64,000 bases of DNA. Source: an uncultured Bacteriovoracaceae bacterium. Lineage in GTDB: Bacteria; Bdellovibrionota; Bacteriovoracia; Bacteriovoracales; Bacteriovoracaceae. The stretch covers positions 186,001 to 250,000 of the forward strand of contig CALFYV010000090.1 in NCBI GenBank assembly GCA_937952395.1, given 5' to 3'. The translations under genes were made by a program, and so were the position numbers. A model generated the notes under the pieces. It did not search any database. It was given only the letters and a program-made list of their open reading frames with translations, and had not been told where the DNA came from. This document shows, piece by piece, positions 8,747 through 16,771 of the stretch; position 1 is the stretch's first letter, and the number at the start of each line of letters is the position of its first letter.

Positions 8747-9637
8747 ATGTTTAGGACACTCAATTTATTTGTAATTATTTTGCTTTTGTTGGCAGGCAAT
8801 TGTTTTGCACAAAAAACAGTATATTTTCAAACGCTCCCAGTGCCCGCAGGGGTTCAGCCCTCAAATGATCCGTCAATTCCAAAAATAGAATGGAACAGAT
8901 GGACTACAAAAAATTTCTCCATCCATTCAATTGATTATGATCAGGGTGAATTTTTATTTCATAATATTGAAAAAATGAAATCGTGGTGTTTGACTCGCTG
9001 GGGCTTACCGGATATTCAATTCTCCTCAGAGTGTAGAATTTTTTGTGCTCCAACTAAAGAATTAATGAAAAAGTTATTTAACTTAGACAATTCTTATGGT
9101 GAGGTGAAGATTCAGGATGGTAAGATTGTCATAAGTTATTTATGGTTAGTATTAGATTCTAAGCCTGCTGAGGTGATCCCTCCTGCCTTAACAGTGATTT
9201 GTCTCAAGGAATTTAATCAACAATATCGTTTAAACATTGGTTGGTGGACATATCGAGGTGTGCCGATATTAAATGAAACGCTGCCACAAATTAGAAATAA
9301 TTTGGTTCGTGTGAATACAGAGAATTTCTCAGCCAGCAGTTTTTTTTCTATGACTGAGAGCAAGTTTAGAACTCTCAACGCAGAACAAAGAAGAGGATTT
9401 GATGCCGAAGCTGCTATGATGTGTTTGTTTATAAGAAAAGAATTTGGACAAACTAAATTTCAATATTTTTTGAAATATGATAATTTTGAAGACAATGTAA
9501 AAAAACATTTAGGATTTCAAAACATTGCAGAGTTTGAAAAGACTTTTGCAAGGTATGCAGCAAATTTATCACGGGATATAAAGGAAAACAAATGTCCTGA
9601 TGCATATCTACAAATAGAGGCAATAAAGAAAAAATAA
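8747..9637 (+). CDS. Exported protein of unknown function
   Basis: 296 residues with a clear signal peptide (LNLFVIILLLLAGNCFAQ, cleavage after FAQ). The mature part is soluble with no repeat or catalytic motif that I recognise. An RRGFDAEAAMMCLFIRKEFG helix near residue 220 resembles gluzincin helix regions but lacks HExxH. It directly abuts the sigma factor gene. Exported proteins of this style are common in planctomycetes, which supports the host guess. No function is assigned. Confidence 0.6.
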   Translation: MFRTLNLFVIILLLLAGNCFAQKTVYFQTLPVPAGVQPSNDPSIPKIEWNRWTTKNFSIHSIDYDQGEFLFHNIEKMKSWCLTRWGLPDIQFSSECRIFCAPTKELMKKLFNLDNSYGEVKIQDGKIVISYLWLVLDSKPAEVIPPALTVICLKEFNQQYRLNIGWWTYRGVPILNETLPQIRNNLVRVNTENFSASSFFSMTESKFRTLNAEQRRGFDAEAAMMCLFIRKEFGQTKFQYFLKYDNFEDNVKKHLGFQNIAEFEKTFARYAANLSRDIKENKCPDAYLQIEAIKKK

Positions 9638-9646
9638 AGGGGAAAT

Positions 9647-9955
9647 ATGTTTTGGTTTATTGTTGGTTGGCTCATTTATGGTTTGATTGTCGGTCTTATT
9701 GTTAGATTAATACACCCAGGCGATGAACCTAAAGGATTTCTGTGGACGCTTTTAATCGGCGTGGCAGGTTCCTATGTTGGTGGTTTTCTAAATTGGGTTT
9801 TAGGTTTTGGAACTTCGCCAATTTCTGCCTCTGGTTTTATCAGCGGCATCCTTGGCGGTATATTGTTTTGCTGGATTTACACCAAGTATGTTGAAGGTAA
9901 AATTGATTTTGGAAAATTGCTGGGCAACAAAACAAATGATGGTGACAATCAATGA
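9647..9955 (+). CDS. GlsB/YeaQ/YmgE-like membrane protein
   Basis: 102 residues with three hydrophobic segments. The GLIVGLIVRLIHPGDEPKGF start, then LLIGVAGSYVGGFLNWVLG and FISGILGGILFCWIY, follow the Gly-rich pattern of the transglycosylase-associated / YeaQ family, small inner-membrane stress proteins of unclear biochemistry. A GGGG-type ribosome site precedes the ATG. The next gene overlaps its stop by four bases. Confidence 0.7.
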   Translation: MFWFIVGWLIYGLIVGLIVRLIHPGDEPKGFLWTLLIGVAGSYVGGFLNWVLGFGTSPISASGFISGILGGILFCWIYTKYVEGKIDFGKLLGNKTNDGDNQ

Positions 9956-10185
9956 TATTTGAAAAAAGCTTTATACAGGCTTTGAAAGATAGATATTCTG
10001 ATATTCACCCTTTGATTTTTCATCGGTCGGCGGAAAGATCAACAACAAAGATAGAATTGTTCGACACACTAGACACACTGCCAGAAGATTATCCCATTGT
10101 GTGGGACGATATGGAACGCAGATGGATTGCGACAAAGGATTTATTCCAGGTTACAAAATTTGATTTTAGAATGGAGAAAAAATGA
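9952..10185 (+). CDS. Hypothetical small protein
   Basis: 77 residues, starting in an ATGA overlap with the YeaQ-like gene and ending in another with the next gene, so it is translationally coupled on both sides. It is soluble and charged, with a PIVWDDMERRWIATK motif. No family is recognised. Confidence 0.55.
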   Translation: MIFEKSFIQALKDRYSDIHPLIFHRSAERSTTKIELFDTLDTLPEDYPIVWDDMERRWIATKDLFQVTKFDFRMEKK

Positions 10186-10766
10186 ATAGGATGTTACTCG
10201 TTATTGCCTGCGTTTTGAGCTTAGGGATGCTCACCTCAGCAGAAGCCAAACCATGTTATGGTTGTGCTGGTTCCTATGTGACCAGTGATTATGAAAATTG
10301 TGATTCTTGTCAGACTTGCGGAACATATGTTAAGCATGCGACATACAAGAGTCCACGAATGCACGTTGTCAATGTTCCAGGCAAAGAACAGCGTCGTTAC
10401 TATATTTATGCCAATGTTTATGGTGTAAAACGAGCAATTCCGGTCATTAACGGCCAGCTTCCTGTGATTTCCACAAATTCGCAGGGGAATTTAATCTTGG
10501 ACTACAGCTATGGTTATGCTTATACTGTTGCTTACAAAAGTGGCGTAAACTATGTTCGTGGGCATCAGGTTGCTCGCAGGGCTGCAAATCCAAACGCTCC
10601 TTCGGCTGTAAAGAATTATGGTCAAGGTGCTGTTAAGGCTCACAGTGGCGGGACTTCAGCTTTGAAGTATCCTGAAATTAAAAGAGCGGCAAAAGAATTG
10701 CCACGAAGCTCAAATGCGGTGAAAAGACCGTCAGATCGTGAAATTGAATCGTTGCTTCGCCCTTAA
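10182..10766 (+). CDS. Exported Cys-containing protein
   Basis: 194 residues with a signal peptide (MLLVIACVLSLGMLTSAEA). The mature N terminus has three Cys pairs within 35 residues (CYGC, CDSC, CGTY), perhaps disulfides or a small metal site. A Tyr-rich beta region follows, then a basic C-terminal tail. It overlaps the preceding gene by ATGA. Secretion to the periplasm or surface is inferred; function is unknown. Confidence 0.6.
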   Translation: MNRMLLVIACVLSLGMLTSAEAKPCYGCAGSYVTSDYENCDSCQTCGTYVKHATYKSPRMHVVNVPGKEQRRYYIYANVYGVKRAIPVINGQLPVISTNSQGNLILDYSYGYAYTVAYKSGVNYVRGHQVARRAANPNAPSAVKNYGQGAVKAHSGGTSALKYPEIKRAAKELPRSSNAVKRPSDREIESLLRP

Positions 10767-10784
10767 ATTTGTTGCGAAAAAACC

Positions 10785-11357
10785 ATGCAAATTTTTGAAG
10801 AATACCTACAAAGGCACTCCATAACCGGAGTGCCTTTGCTTAGGCATACCAAGTCTGGATATCTCTTTTTAAGAGAGAACAAGCCTAAGTGGAAAGTGCT
10901 TTCTATTTTTTGGAAAGAACCAACTTATCGTCCCGGATATTATGTTGTAAATGTCTGCACTCCTAGACATAATTCCAATGCTTTTGACATGGAACCTATT
11001 TTGCCCGAAGTAAAACTTGGGTGGGATGATTATGAAGAATTTCTGTTGAATTGGGCAACCGAATACAAAGACGGGGCAGTCGTTGCAGATAAACTTGAAG
11101 TTCTTTTAATGTCATGGGAAATGTTTGTATTTTCTCATGATGCCATGCTTGCTAGAAGTTATCCTAGCCTTATTGGTTCAATTTATGAGACATTGGATTT
11201 CACTCAACCAAAAACAGATCGTTTTCAAAGCTATAATAATTTAGCTAAACAATTAGACCCCGGTGGGGGGCCGTTCCCAACTTGGTTCCGTTCTTTTGAA
11301 ATGTATAACAAGCATTACTGTTATTGGCTATCGGAGTTAGTCAAAGCAAATGGTTAA
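10785..11357 (+). CDS. Hypothetical protein
   Basis: 190 residues, soluble, rich in Trp and Tyr, with no recognised motif. A weak ribosome site precedes the ATG at 10785. Its 3' end overlaps the start of the next gene by eight bases, so the pair is probably co-translated. Confidence 0.6.
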   Translation: MQIFEEYLQRHSITGVPLLRHTKSGYLFLRENKPKWKVLSIFWKEPTYRPGYYVVNVCTPRHNSNAFDMEPILPEVKLGWDDYEEFLLNWATEYKDGAVVADKLEVLLMSWEMFVFSHDAMLARSYPSLIGSIYETLDFTQPKTDRFQSYNNLAKQLDPGGGPFPTWFRSFEMYNKHYCYWLSELVKANG

Positions 11358-12264
11358 AAAATACGATCCTATTCGTGTTGTCAATCCTACCGATGGTCAC
11401 TTGGTCCCGCTTCTACCAGATCAAGACTTCATCATTTCTGTACACAGAGATGATGATGAAACTCCTGAAGTTGATTATAATAGTCCTTTCTTTGAAATGA
11501 CTCATACTGAAGTCAGGAAGAAAGAATATAGGTTTCATTTTGAACAAAAATATTCTTTAAGAAATTGGGGAAAAGGACCAAGAACATTTTTGGGCAATGT
11601 TTTTATATTGACTGAGAAATATCTTGGAAGTCTTTGTGTTTTCTTGGAAACCAACAACAAATTGCGATCTGGCACCTTGTCTATCATCAATCCTACTCGT
11701 AACTATGTAAAAGTAAATTATCCTTACACATTGTTGGAAGTGGTGATCTTTGACGAAGAAGGCGATGCTGATTGGGAGTCTACTGTTTTCTCAAGTAAAA
11801 AAGGATTGAAATATGAGCTTTTCAAGCGTGAAAAATTTAATCCTTTAGACTATAAATGGGCTTGGGATCGTGTGACTGAAAACTTACTAAGCTTGCCAAG
11901 AAATGATTACATTCTAGATAACTCTGTTCCAAAGCTTGAGCATCATTATTGGTTCCGCCCAGATAGTGATACATTTAAAAAATTACACAATGCAAAGCCA
12001 GGAGTTTATAGTGTTGGGGATTTGTTTTTTATAAATGGTAATCAAAAGAAATATATAGAACTCGATATAAGAGTGAAAGCAAGAAAGCCTTCTTATGTGT
12101 CCCCGTCGTTTAAAGAGGGGTCAAATGGCTATGCTCAAAAGTCATCCATACCCACTGCAACTGCGGTCACGACTTATGTGAAACCTTCTCTTTACAAGCA
12201 GGTTGTCTCGATAAAAGAACGACAAGACGATAAATTTCATTCCTCTAGAATCCGCTATTTTTAG
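11350..12264 (+). CDS. Hypothetical protein
   Basis: 304 residues, soluble. It is mostly beta-rich with an NPTDGHLVPLLPDQDF start and a basic C-terminal tail. No domain is recognised. It starts inside the end of the preceding gene and is followed by a new promoter at 12269, so the operon probably ends here. Confidence 0.55.
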   Translation: MVKKYDPIRVVNPTDGHLVPLLPDQDFIISVHRDDDETPEVDYNSPFFEMTHTEVRKKEYRFHFEQKYSLRNWGKGPRTFLGNVFILTEKYLGSLCVFLETNNKLRSGTLSIINPTRNYVKVNYPYTLLEVVIFDEEGDADWESTVFSSKKGLKYELFKREKFNPLDYKWAWDRVTENLLSLPRNDYILDNSVPKLEHHYWFRPDSDTFKKLHNAKPGVYSVGDLFFINGNQKKYIELDIRVKARKPSYVSPSFKEGSNGYAQKSSIPTATAVTTYVKPSLYKQVVSIKERQDDKFHSSRIRYF

Positions 12265-12268
12265 TCGC

Positions 12269-12296
12269 TTTACAAACCGCCAAATTAGTGTATAAT
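12269..12296 (+). promoter_or_regulatory. Sigma70-like promoter (TTTACA-16-TATAAT)
   Basis: TTTACA at 12269-12274, 16-nt spacer, TATAAT at 12291-12296. It has the same boxes and spacing as promoters at 31781, 31969 and 56514. It drives the metallophosphoesterase, IF-1 and ligase operon. Confidence 0.8.
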
Positions 12297-12323
12297 GACC
12301 TCCAACTAAAGAGAAAAAACTAG

Positions 12324-12361
12324 TGTTGCAATGGTGCAACATTTGTCGCAATAGGGCGACA
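12324..12361 (+). promoter_or_regulatory. Twin hairpins in the 5' leader of the metallophosphoesterase gene
   Basis: Two adjacent 18-nt elements, TGTTGCAATGGTGCAACA and TGTCGCAATAGGGCGACA, are separated by two bases. Each forms a 6-bp stem with a 6-nt loop beginning AAT. The stems differ by compensatory changes (T-A versus C-G) while loop positions are conserved, as expected for a protein-binding RNA element. They lie 15 bases upstream of the ATG. Confidence 0.7.
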
Positions 12362-12376
12362 GAAATTGGAGGAATA

Positions 12377-13006
12377 ATGTCTTTATTTTTAACGGCGGAT
12401 TTGCATTTTAATCACGGCAACATAATGAAATATTGCCGACGACCAGGGCTCTCAAAAGAAGAGCAAAAGTTGTTGGATTCTAATGAAAATTTCAAAGTCA
12501 GTTGGGATTCCGTAGAACGGATGAACAATTATCTGTTGGACGGGATCAATAAGATCGTCGGACTAGCAGATACTCTTTGGATTCTTGGAGATTTTTGCTT
12601 TGGTTCCAGAGATAAGATTGTAAACACAGCCAGAAGATTTAGAGGACAAATTAAATGTAAAAATGTCCATTTGATTTGGGGTAATCACGATAATTATGCT
12701 ATCGCTGAATTTTTTGCTTCAACTCACCATATGGAAACGATAAAATACAAGAACCAAAAAGTAGTGTTGAATCACTATGCAATGGCAATTTGGAATAAAA
12801 GTCATCATGGTGTTTGCCATGCTTATGGACATTCTCATGCTCGTGCTGAAGAATATCTGAACAAGGCGTTCCCAGGCAGACGTTCAATGGATATTGGTGT
12901 TGATAATGCTGCAATAGTTCTTGGAGAATATCGACCATTTCGATTTGAGGAATACATGGAAATTATGGATTCAAATTCCGGGTGTGTAATAGATCATCAT
13001 GGGTAA
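12377..13006 (+). CDS. Metallophosphoesterase
   Basis: 210 residues from the ATG at 12377, chosen because GGAGG stands directly upstream; an in-frame ATG at 12323 lies within the leader hairpin. Calcineurin-like motifs are visible: TADLHFNHGNI (DxH), LGDFCFG (GD), IWGNHDN (GNHD) and AYGHSHAR (GHxH). It would hydrolyse phosphoester bonds with two metal ions. Phage relatives are often annotated as serine/threonine phosphatase-like. Its end overlaps the IF-1 gene by eight bases. Confidence 0.88.
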   Translation: MSLFLTADLHFNHGNIMKYCRRPGLSKEEQKLLDSNENFKVSWDSVERMNNYLLDGINKIVGLADTLWILGDFCFGSRDKIVNTARRFRGQIKCKNVHLIWGNHDNYAIAEFFASTHHMETIKYKNQKVVLNHYAMAIWNKSHHGVCHAYGHSHARAEEYLNKAFPGRRSMDIGVDNAAIVLGEYRPFRFEEYMEIMDSNSGCVIDHHG

Positions 13007-13259
13007 AAAAAATAAAAAAAGTGGCGGTCATGGTGCTGGCAAACCCAAAGAAGAAGCTTTGGAATTGCAAGGTACTGTTATCGAAGCAGTTAGAGATGGA
13101 TTTCGGGTTCAACTTGAAGAACATCCTAGTGTGATTTATTGCAAGCTTGCCGGTGCTCTTAGAAGAAACTTTATTCGAGTTGTTCCTGGCGACTCGGTGA
13201 AGGTTGAAGTATCTCCTTATGATTTGACTGTCGGAAGAATTGTCTACAGGGTTAAATAA
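12999..13259 (+). CDS. infA: Translation initiation factor IF-1 homologue
   Basis: 86 residues. Residues 20-86 match IF-1 along its whole length: ELQGTVIEAVRDGFRVQLEE, then RNFIRVVPGDSVKVEVSPYD and LTVGRIVYR, the OB fold that binds the 30S A site with IF-2 and IF-3. A basic N-terminal extension (GKKNKKSGGHGAGKP) is absent from typical 72-residue bacterial IF-1 and recalls the basic tail of eIF1A. It overlaps the upstream phosphoesterase gene, and the next gene overlaps it by TAATG. A phage IF-1 could bias initiation towards phage messages, which would fit the initiator-like tRNA at 31860. Confidence 0.9.
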   Translation: MGKKNKKSGGHGAGKPKEEALELQGTVIEAVRDGFRVQLEEHPSVIYCKLAGALRRNFIRVVPGDSVKVEVSPYDLTVGRIVYRVK

Positions 13260-13870
13260 TGACTGAAAAACAAAGAAAAACCATTGAAGAAAATGGTTTT
13301 ATTTATTGGAGTGATTATCCTTACTTGAACTGGGAAGTTCATTATAAAAACCCTAATGACGAAAATGTGGATAGAGAATATTTAGGAACTCTTAGATTTC
13401 ATAAAGAAAAATCGCAAAGTTGGAGTTTTTACTCCATTGGTTCTTCATTTGAACTTTTGAATACTCCTAATAATGTTCAATATCATCCTACTTTTCAAAC
13501 AAAAGAACAAGCAGCACGAGCGCTTTTAATTGCTCGTCGTTCAATTTCTGCCAATCTTCTGCCCGATAAATTAAGAAACTATATTAAAGAAAGAGCAAAA
13601 GACCTGAGAAGAGAACATAACAGTGTTCTGGGCAAGGTTACAGATTTACATTATGAAATGTTAACTCTGGAGCACTTGGGTAAAGAATATAATCTTAATT
13701 TTGATTTTGGGGTAAACCCTAAACAAGAAGTGGCCGATCTAAAGAAATTTCTTAATGAAAACATGGATGCTATTTATGACCACTTTGGCAAAGATTTCGG
13801 GCGAGCATTAAGGGCACACATAGCCAGTGTGGTAAGGCTAGTAGACCCTGAAGCAATATTAGACATGTAA
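13259..13870 (+). CDS. Hypothetical protein
   Basis: 203 residues, soluble. The N-terminal half is beta-rich with several aromatic residues; the C-terminal half is helical and charged. It overlaps infA (TAATG) and the next small gene, so it is translationally coupled to IF-1. No family is recognised. Confidence 0.6.
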   Translation: MTEKQRKTIEENGFIYWSDYPYLNWEVHYKNPNDENVDREYLGTLRFHKEKSQSWSFYSIGSSFELLNTPNNVQYHPTFQTKEQAARALLIARRSISANLLPDKLRNYIKERAKDLRREHNSVLGKVTDLHYEMLTLEHLGKEYNLNFDFGVNPKQEVADLKKFLNENMDAIYDHFGKDFGRALRAHIASVVRLVDPEAILDM

Positions 13871-14055
13871 TGAAACTTCATTTTAAAGATATCGCCGGTT
13901 TATTTGCAATATCTTGGAGCGGCGACACTTATATTATTCATTTTTTTGTGTTCCCTCAATGGTGGAAGTGGGGACATAGTATTGAAGAATATGATATGTG
14001 TTTAACTTATTTTGGCGCCGGGCCGTTCTTCCTATGGGCTCGCTGGAATTTCTAA
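13870..14055 (+). CDS. Hypothetical small Trp-rich protein
   Basis: 61 residues with seven Trp; moderately hydrophobic (FAISWSGDTYIIHFFVFPQWWKW) but without a clear membrane segment. It starts at the TAATG junction with the preceding gene. Function unknown. Confidence 0.5.
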   Translation: MKLHFKDIAGLFAISWSGDTYIIHFFVFPQWWKWGHSIEEYDMCLTYFGAGPFFLWARWNF

Positions 14056-14067
14056 AAAGGAATTAAA

Positions 14068-16227
14068 ATGGATAACCGTGCTGATGATTTGCGTCGTATT
14101 ATTTCTCATTTGGATACGCTGTGGGATTTAGGCGAGGAATGCACGCACCCAGATACAGGTGAGATTGTTAGCAACCAACAGTATGATGCGTTGCGTTTCG
14201 AACTTGAAAAAATTGACACAAAAACAGCACAAGCAACTCCTTCTCTTTCAAATGTTGCGGTTGTTAAGAAAATCACACACAACCCTCCATTAACTTCTAT
14301 TTCCAAGGCTTCTAATGAAGATCGTCCTCTTCAGGAAGAGCAGTTGTTTAAATGGATATCTGACTGTGTTAAAGAAGTTGATGGTCAAAAATATTCAAAA
14401 ATATATGATTTAGATGCCAAGGAAATTAATGGTGTCCAATATGAAGCTCGTGAATACAATGGAAAAGTTGTTACTTATCCAAGAAATTTGTTTTATCAAG
14501 CCTATAAGCTCGACGGGGCAGCTATTGGCTTGTATTATGAAAATGGTAATTTAGTTGGAGCCGGGCTTCGTCCTCGTGGGGGGATTGAAGGCGAAGACGT
14601 AACAGAACAAGTTAAATATGTTTCGGGCATTCCTCAAAAACTTAAACTGCCTGTGACCTGTTCCATCCGTGGTGAATTGATTTGTAAATTAAAGGATTTT
14701 GATAAAGTTCAAAAGGAATTAGAAGAGGCTGGAGAGGATTTGCGAGCCAACCCTCGAAACCATGCAGCGGGCGGTATTCGTCAATTTAAAAACCCTTCTA
14801 AAGTAAAAGATCAAAGGTTGAGCTTTATTGCCTATGGTATTGAAGGTCTAGATAATCCTCCATATAAAACGGAAATTGAAAGGGCAAAGTGGTGCAACCA
14901 AGAGTTGGGAATTACTTTTGTTCAAGTAAGACCGTTTAATTTTTACGATCTTCAAGTCATGGAAGATAATGCTAAAGATTTAGATTATGAAGTTGATGGA
15001 GTTGTCATTGGCGTTAATGATTTGGAAGATCAAGAGCAACTGGGTCATCATGGCGACACACCTACAGGTAATCCTAGAGGAAAGATTGCTTGGAAATTTG
15101 CTGAAGAACGTGCGACTCCAATTTTAAAAGAAAAAGAATGGAACACAGGCCGAACAGGGGCGATTAAACCAGTTGGTATTTTCGATGTTGTTCCGTTGGC
15201 TGGAACTCAGGTGCGTCGTGCAACGCTTCATAATCTTGGGTTTATTTTTCGTAACAAAATTGAAATTGGCACACAAATTGTTGTGTTAAAAGCAGGTAAA
15301 ATTATTCCAAAAGTAATTGGTGTAGCTTCTAAAGCGGCAAATTATAAAGATGTCCAAGATGTAGACTTTCCTAAACAATGTCCTTCCTGTGGTTGTGATG
15401 TGGAGATTAAATATACGCCTGCCACAGGTAGTCATGAAGAAATGTATGAACTTGTTTGTCCCAATAAAGACAATTGTCCTGCACAAAACATCAATGGGTT
15501 GTGTCATTATTTGAAGACATTTGGTGTCTTGGGGCTGGGGGATTCTAAGGTAGCTGCTTTAGTGGAAGGTGGAGCGGTCAAAGTACCTGCTGATTTTTAT
15601 AAGTTAAACAAAAATGATGTGATGGCCTGTGGTTTGTCGGATCGACAAGCGTTGCTTGCGATTGCAGGAATTCATATGATTTCAAGTCCTGAAAAATATG
15701 AAGATAAAGATTTAGAAAAACAAATTTTTAAAATTCAAAAGAAAAAAAAGGTAATTCCTTTGTGGAGACTATTTGCTTCTTTTGGAATCGAATCTGCTGG
15801 TAAAAGTGCTGGCAAGGCTTTAGTTGATCATTTTGGCAATTTTGATAAAATTAGACAGGCAACTGTTGAAGAATTATCAGCGGTGAAAGACGTAGGTGTT
15901 AAAACCGCACAAATTATCTCTGACTATCTTCATAAGCATATTGATGCTGTGGATGATTTATTGAAATATGTCGAACCTGAATTGCCCAAGACTGGACCGT
16001 TGAGCGGTAAGAGTTTTGTGTTGACCGGAGGTTTTGCTGAAGGGGGTAAAAAGCACTGGGAAGCCGCCATTGAAGCACAAGGCGGCAAATGCAGTTCGAG
16101 CGTGTCGAAAAATACCACTTATGTTGTCGAAGGTACAGACGCAGGCTCTAAGGCCGATAAAGCTAGAAAACTTGGCGTTCCTTTGATTGATGTATCAAAG
16201 CTTAAGAAAATTTTGGAGCAAAAATGA
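14068..16227 (+). CDS. ligA: NAD-dependent DNA ligase
   Basis: 719 residues, slightly longer than bacterial LigA (about 670). It seals 3'-OH/5'-phosphate nicks using NAD+. The adenylation motif is YKLDGAAI with Lys about 147. The OB fold, a four-Cys zinc finger (CPSCGCDVEIKY, then CPNKDNCPAQ), helix-hairpin-helix repeats and a C-terminal BRCT domain (SGKSFVLTGGFAEGG to the end) are all present in the usual order. A Shine-Dalgarno (AAGGA) precedes the start. NAD dependence links it to the NAD salvage genes at 60804-64000. Confidence 0.95.
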   Translation: MDNRADDLRRIISHLDTLWDLGEECTHPDTGEIVSNQQYDALRFELEKIDTKTAQATPSLSNVAVVKKITHNPPLTSISKASNEDRPLQEEQLFKWISDCVKEVDGQKYSKIYDLDAKEINGVQYEAREYNGKVVTYPRNLFYQAYKLDGAAIGLYYENGNLVGAGLRPRGGIEGEDVTEQVKYVSGIPQKLKLPVTCSIRGELICKLKDFDKVQKELEEAGEDLRANPRNHAAGGIRQFKNPSKVKDQRLSFIAYGIEGLDNPPYKTEIERAKWCNQELGITFVQVRPFNFYDLQVMEDNAKDLDYEVDGVVIGVNDLEDQEQLGHHGDTPTGNPRGKIAWKFAEERATPILKEKEWNTGRTGAIKPVGIFDVVPLAGTQVRRATLHNLGFIFRNKIEIGTQIVVLKAGKIIPKVIGVASKAANYKDVQDVDFPKQCPSCGCDVEIKYTPATGSHEEMYELVCPNKDNCPAQNINGLCHYLKTFGVLGLGDSKVAALVEGGAVKVPADFYKLNKNDVMACGLSDRQALLAIAGIHMISSPEKYEDKDLEKQIFKIQKKKKVIPLWRLFASFGIESAGKSAGKALVDHFGNFDKIRQATVEELSAVKDVGVKTAQIISDYLHKHIDAVDDLLKYVEPELPKTGPLSGKSFVLTGGFAEGGKKHWEAAIEAQGGKCSSSVSKNTTYVVEGTDAGSKADKARKLGVPLIDVSKLKKILEQK

Positions 16228-16427
16228 AAGCTAAATACCTCGTTGTCACCAAATATGGTGCCCAAGATGCAGTAGAAGCTCTTGTGGAGAAAATGGAAAA
16301 ATTTGATGGATGGAATTTGATGTACCCTCCTGTAATTACAGTAAATGAAGTGTCGCCTACTCACGGAATGAGTACTGCATCAACTGTAATGATTTTCGAG
16401 AACGATGAAGTAGAACGTCTGTTCTAA
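16224..16427 (+). CDS. Hypothetical small protein
   Basis: 67 residues in an ATGA overlap with ligA. It starts MKAKYLVVTKYG and looks like a small alpha/beta protein. No recognised domain. It ends the ligA operon. Confidence 0.55.
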   Translation: MKAKYLVVTKYGAQDAVEALVEKMEKFDGWNLMYPPVITVNEVSPTHGMSTASTVMIFENDEVERLF

Positions 16428-16444
16428 GAAATTTTCCCGATCTA

Positions 16445-16472
16445 CTTTACTTCGCCCAAAAACCGGCTATAA
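16445..16472 (+). promoter_or_regulatory. Promoter TTTACT-16-TATAAT
   Basis: TTTACT at 16445-16450, a 16-nt spacer ending GGC, and TATAAT at 16467-16472. It fits the recurring phage promoter class and would transcribe the long structured leader and the TerD-type gene. Confidence 0.75.
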
Positions 16473-16771
16473 TTAAAGGTAGCACTCAACAACACTATTG
16501 GTTTTGCCCAAGATTAATGGTGTTTCTGAGGAAACAAACAGACAATAATACATCGCAGGCTATGATTTCGGGTTCCTTCTAAAATTTCACTACGCAAGAA
16601 CTTACCCTGATTGCTTTCCTGCGACCAAAATTCCTCCCTGTTGAACTTTGCCTCACGGGCCTCAGCAGGGTTATTTAACACAACAAACGGCTATATTTAA
16701 GGTTCCTTCTTTATCATTTGAAAAACTTACCTTAATTGCTTTCCGTTTGTAAAAATTAAAGGAGATAAAAG
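16473..16771 (+). promoter_or_regulatory. Structured 5' leader with a duplicated RNA motif
   Basis: About 300 bases without a gene. Two related elements occur near 16551-16612 and 16685-16749. Each has an outer stem (CGCAGG/CCTGCG in the first, AAACGG/CCGTTT in the second), an inner stem (GGGT/ACCC versus AGGT/ACCT), a conserved GGTTCCTTCT on the 5' side of the loop, and AACTTACC plus ATTGCTTT on the 3' side. Between them is a CCCTGTTGA/TCAGCAGGG hairpin. Conserved loops with covarying stems suggest a tandem cis-regulatory RNA. I cannot name a riboswitch class. Confidence 0.65.

Noticed and set aside
12323..12376. Upstream ATG for the metallophosphoesterase
   Set aside because: It lies in the first leader hairpin; the ATG at 12377 has a GGAGG site and matches family length.
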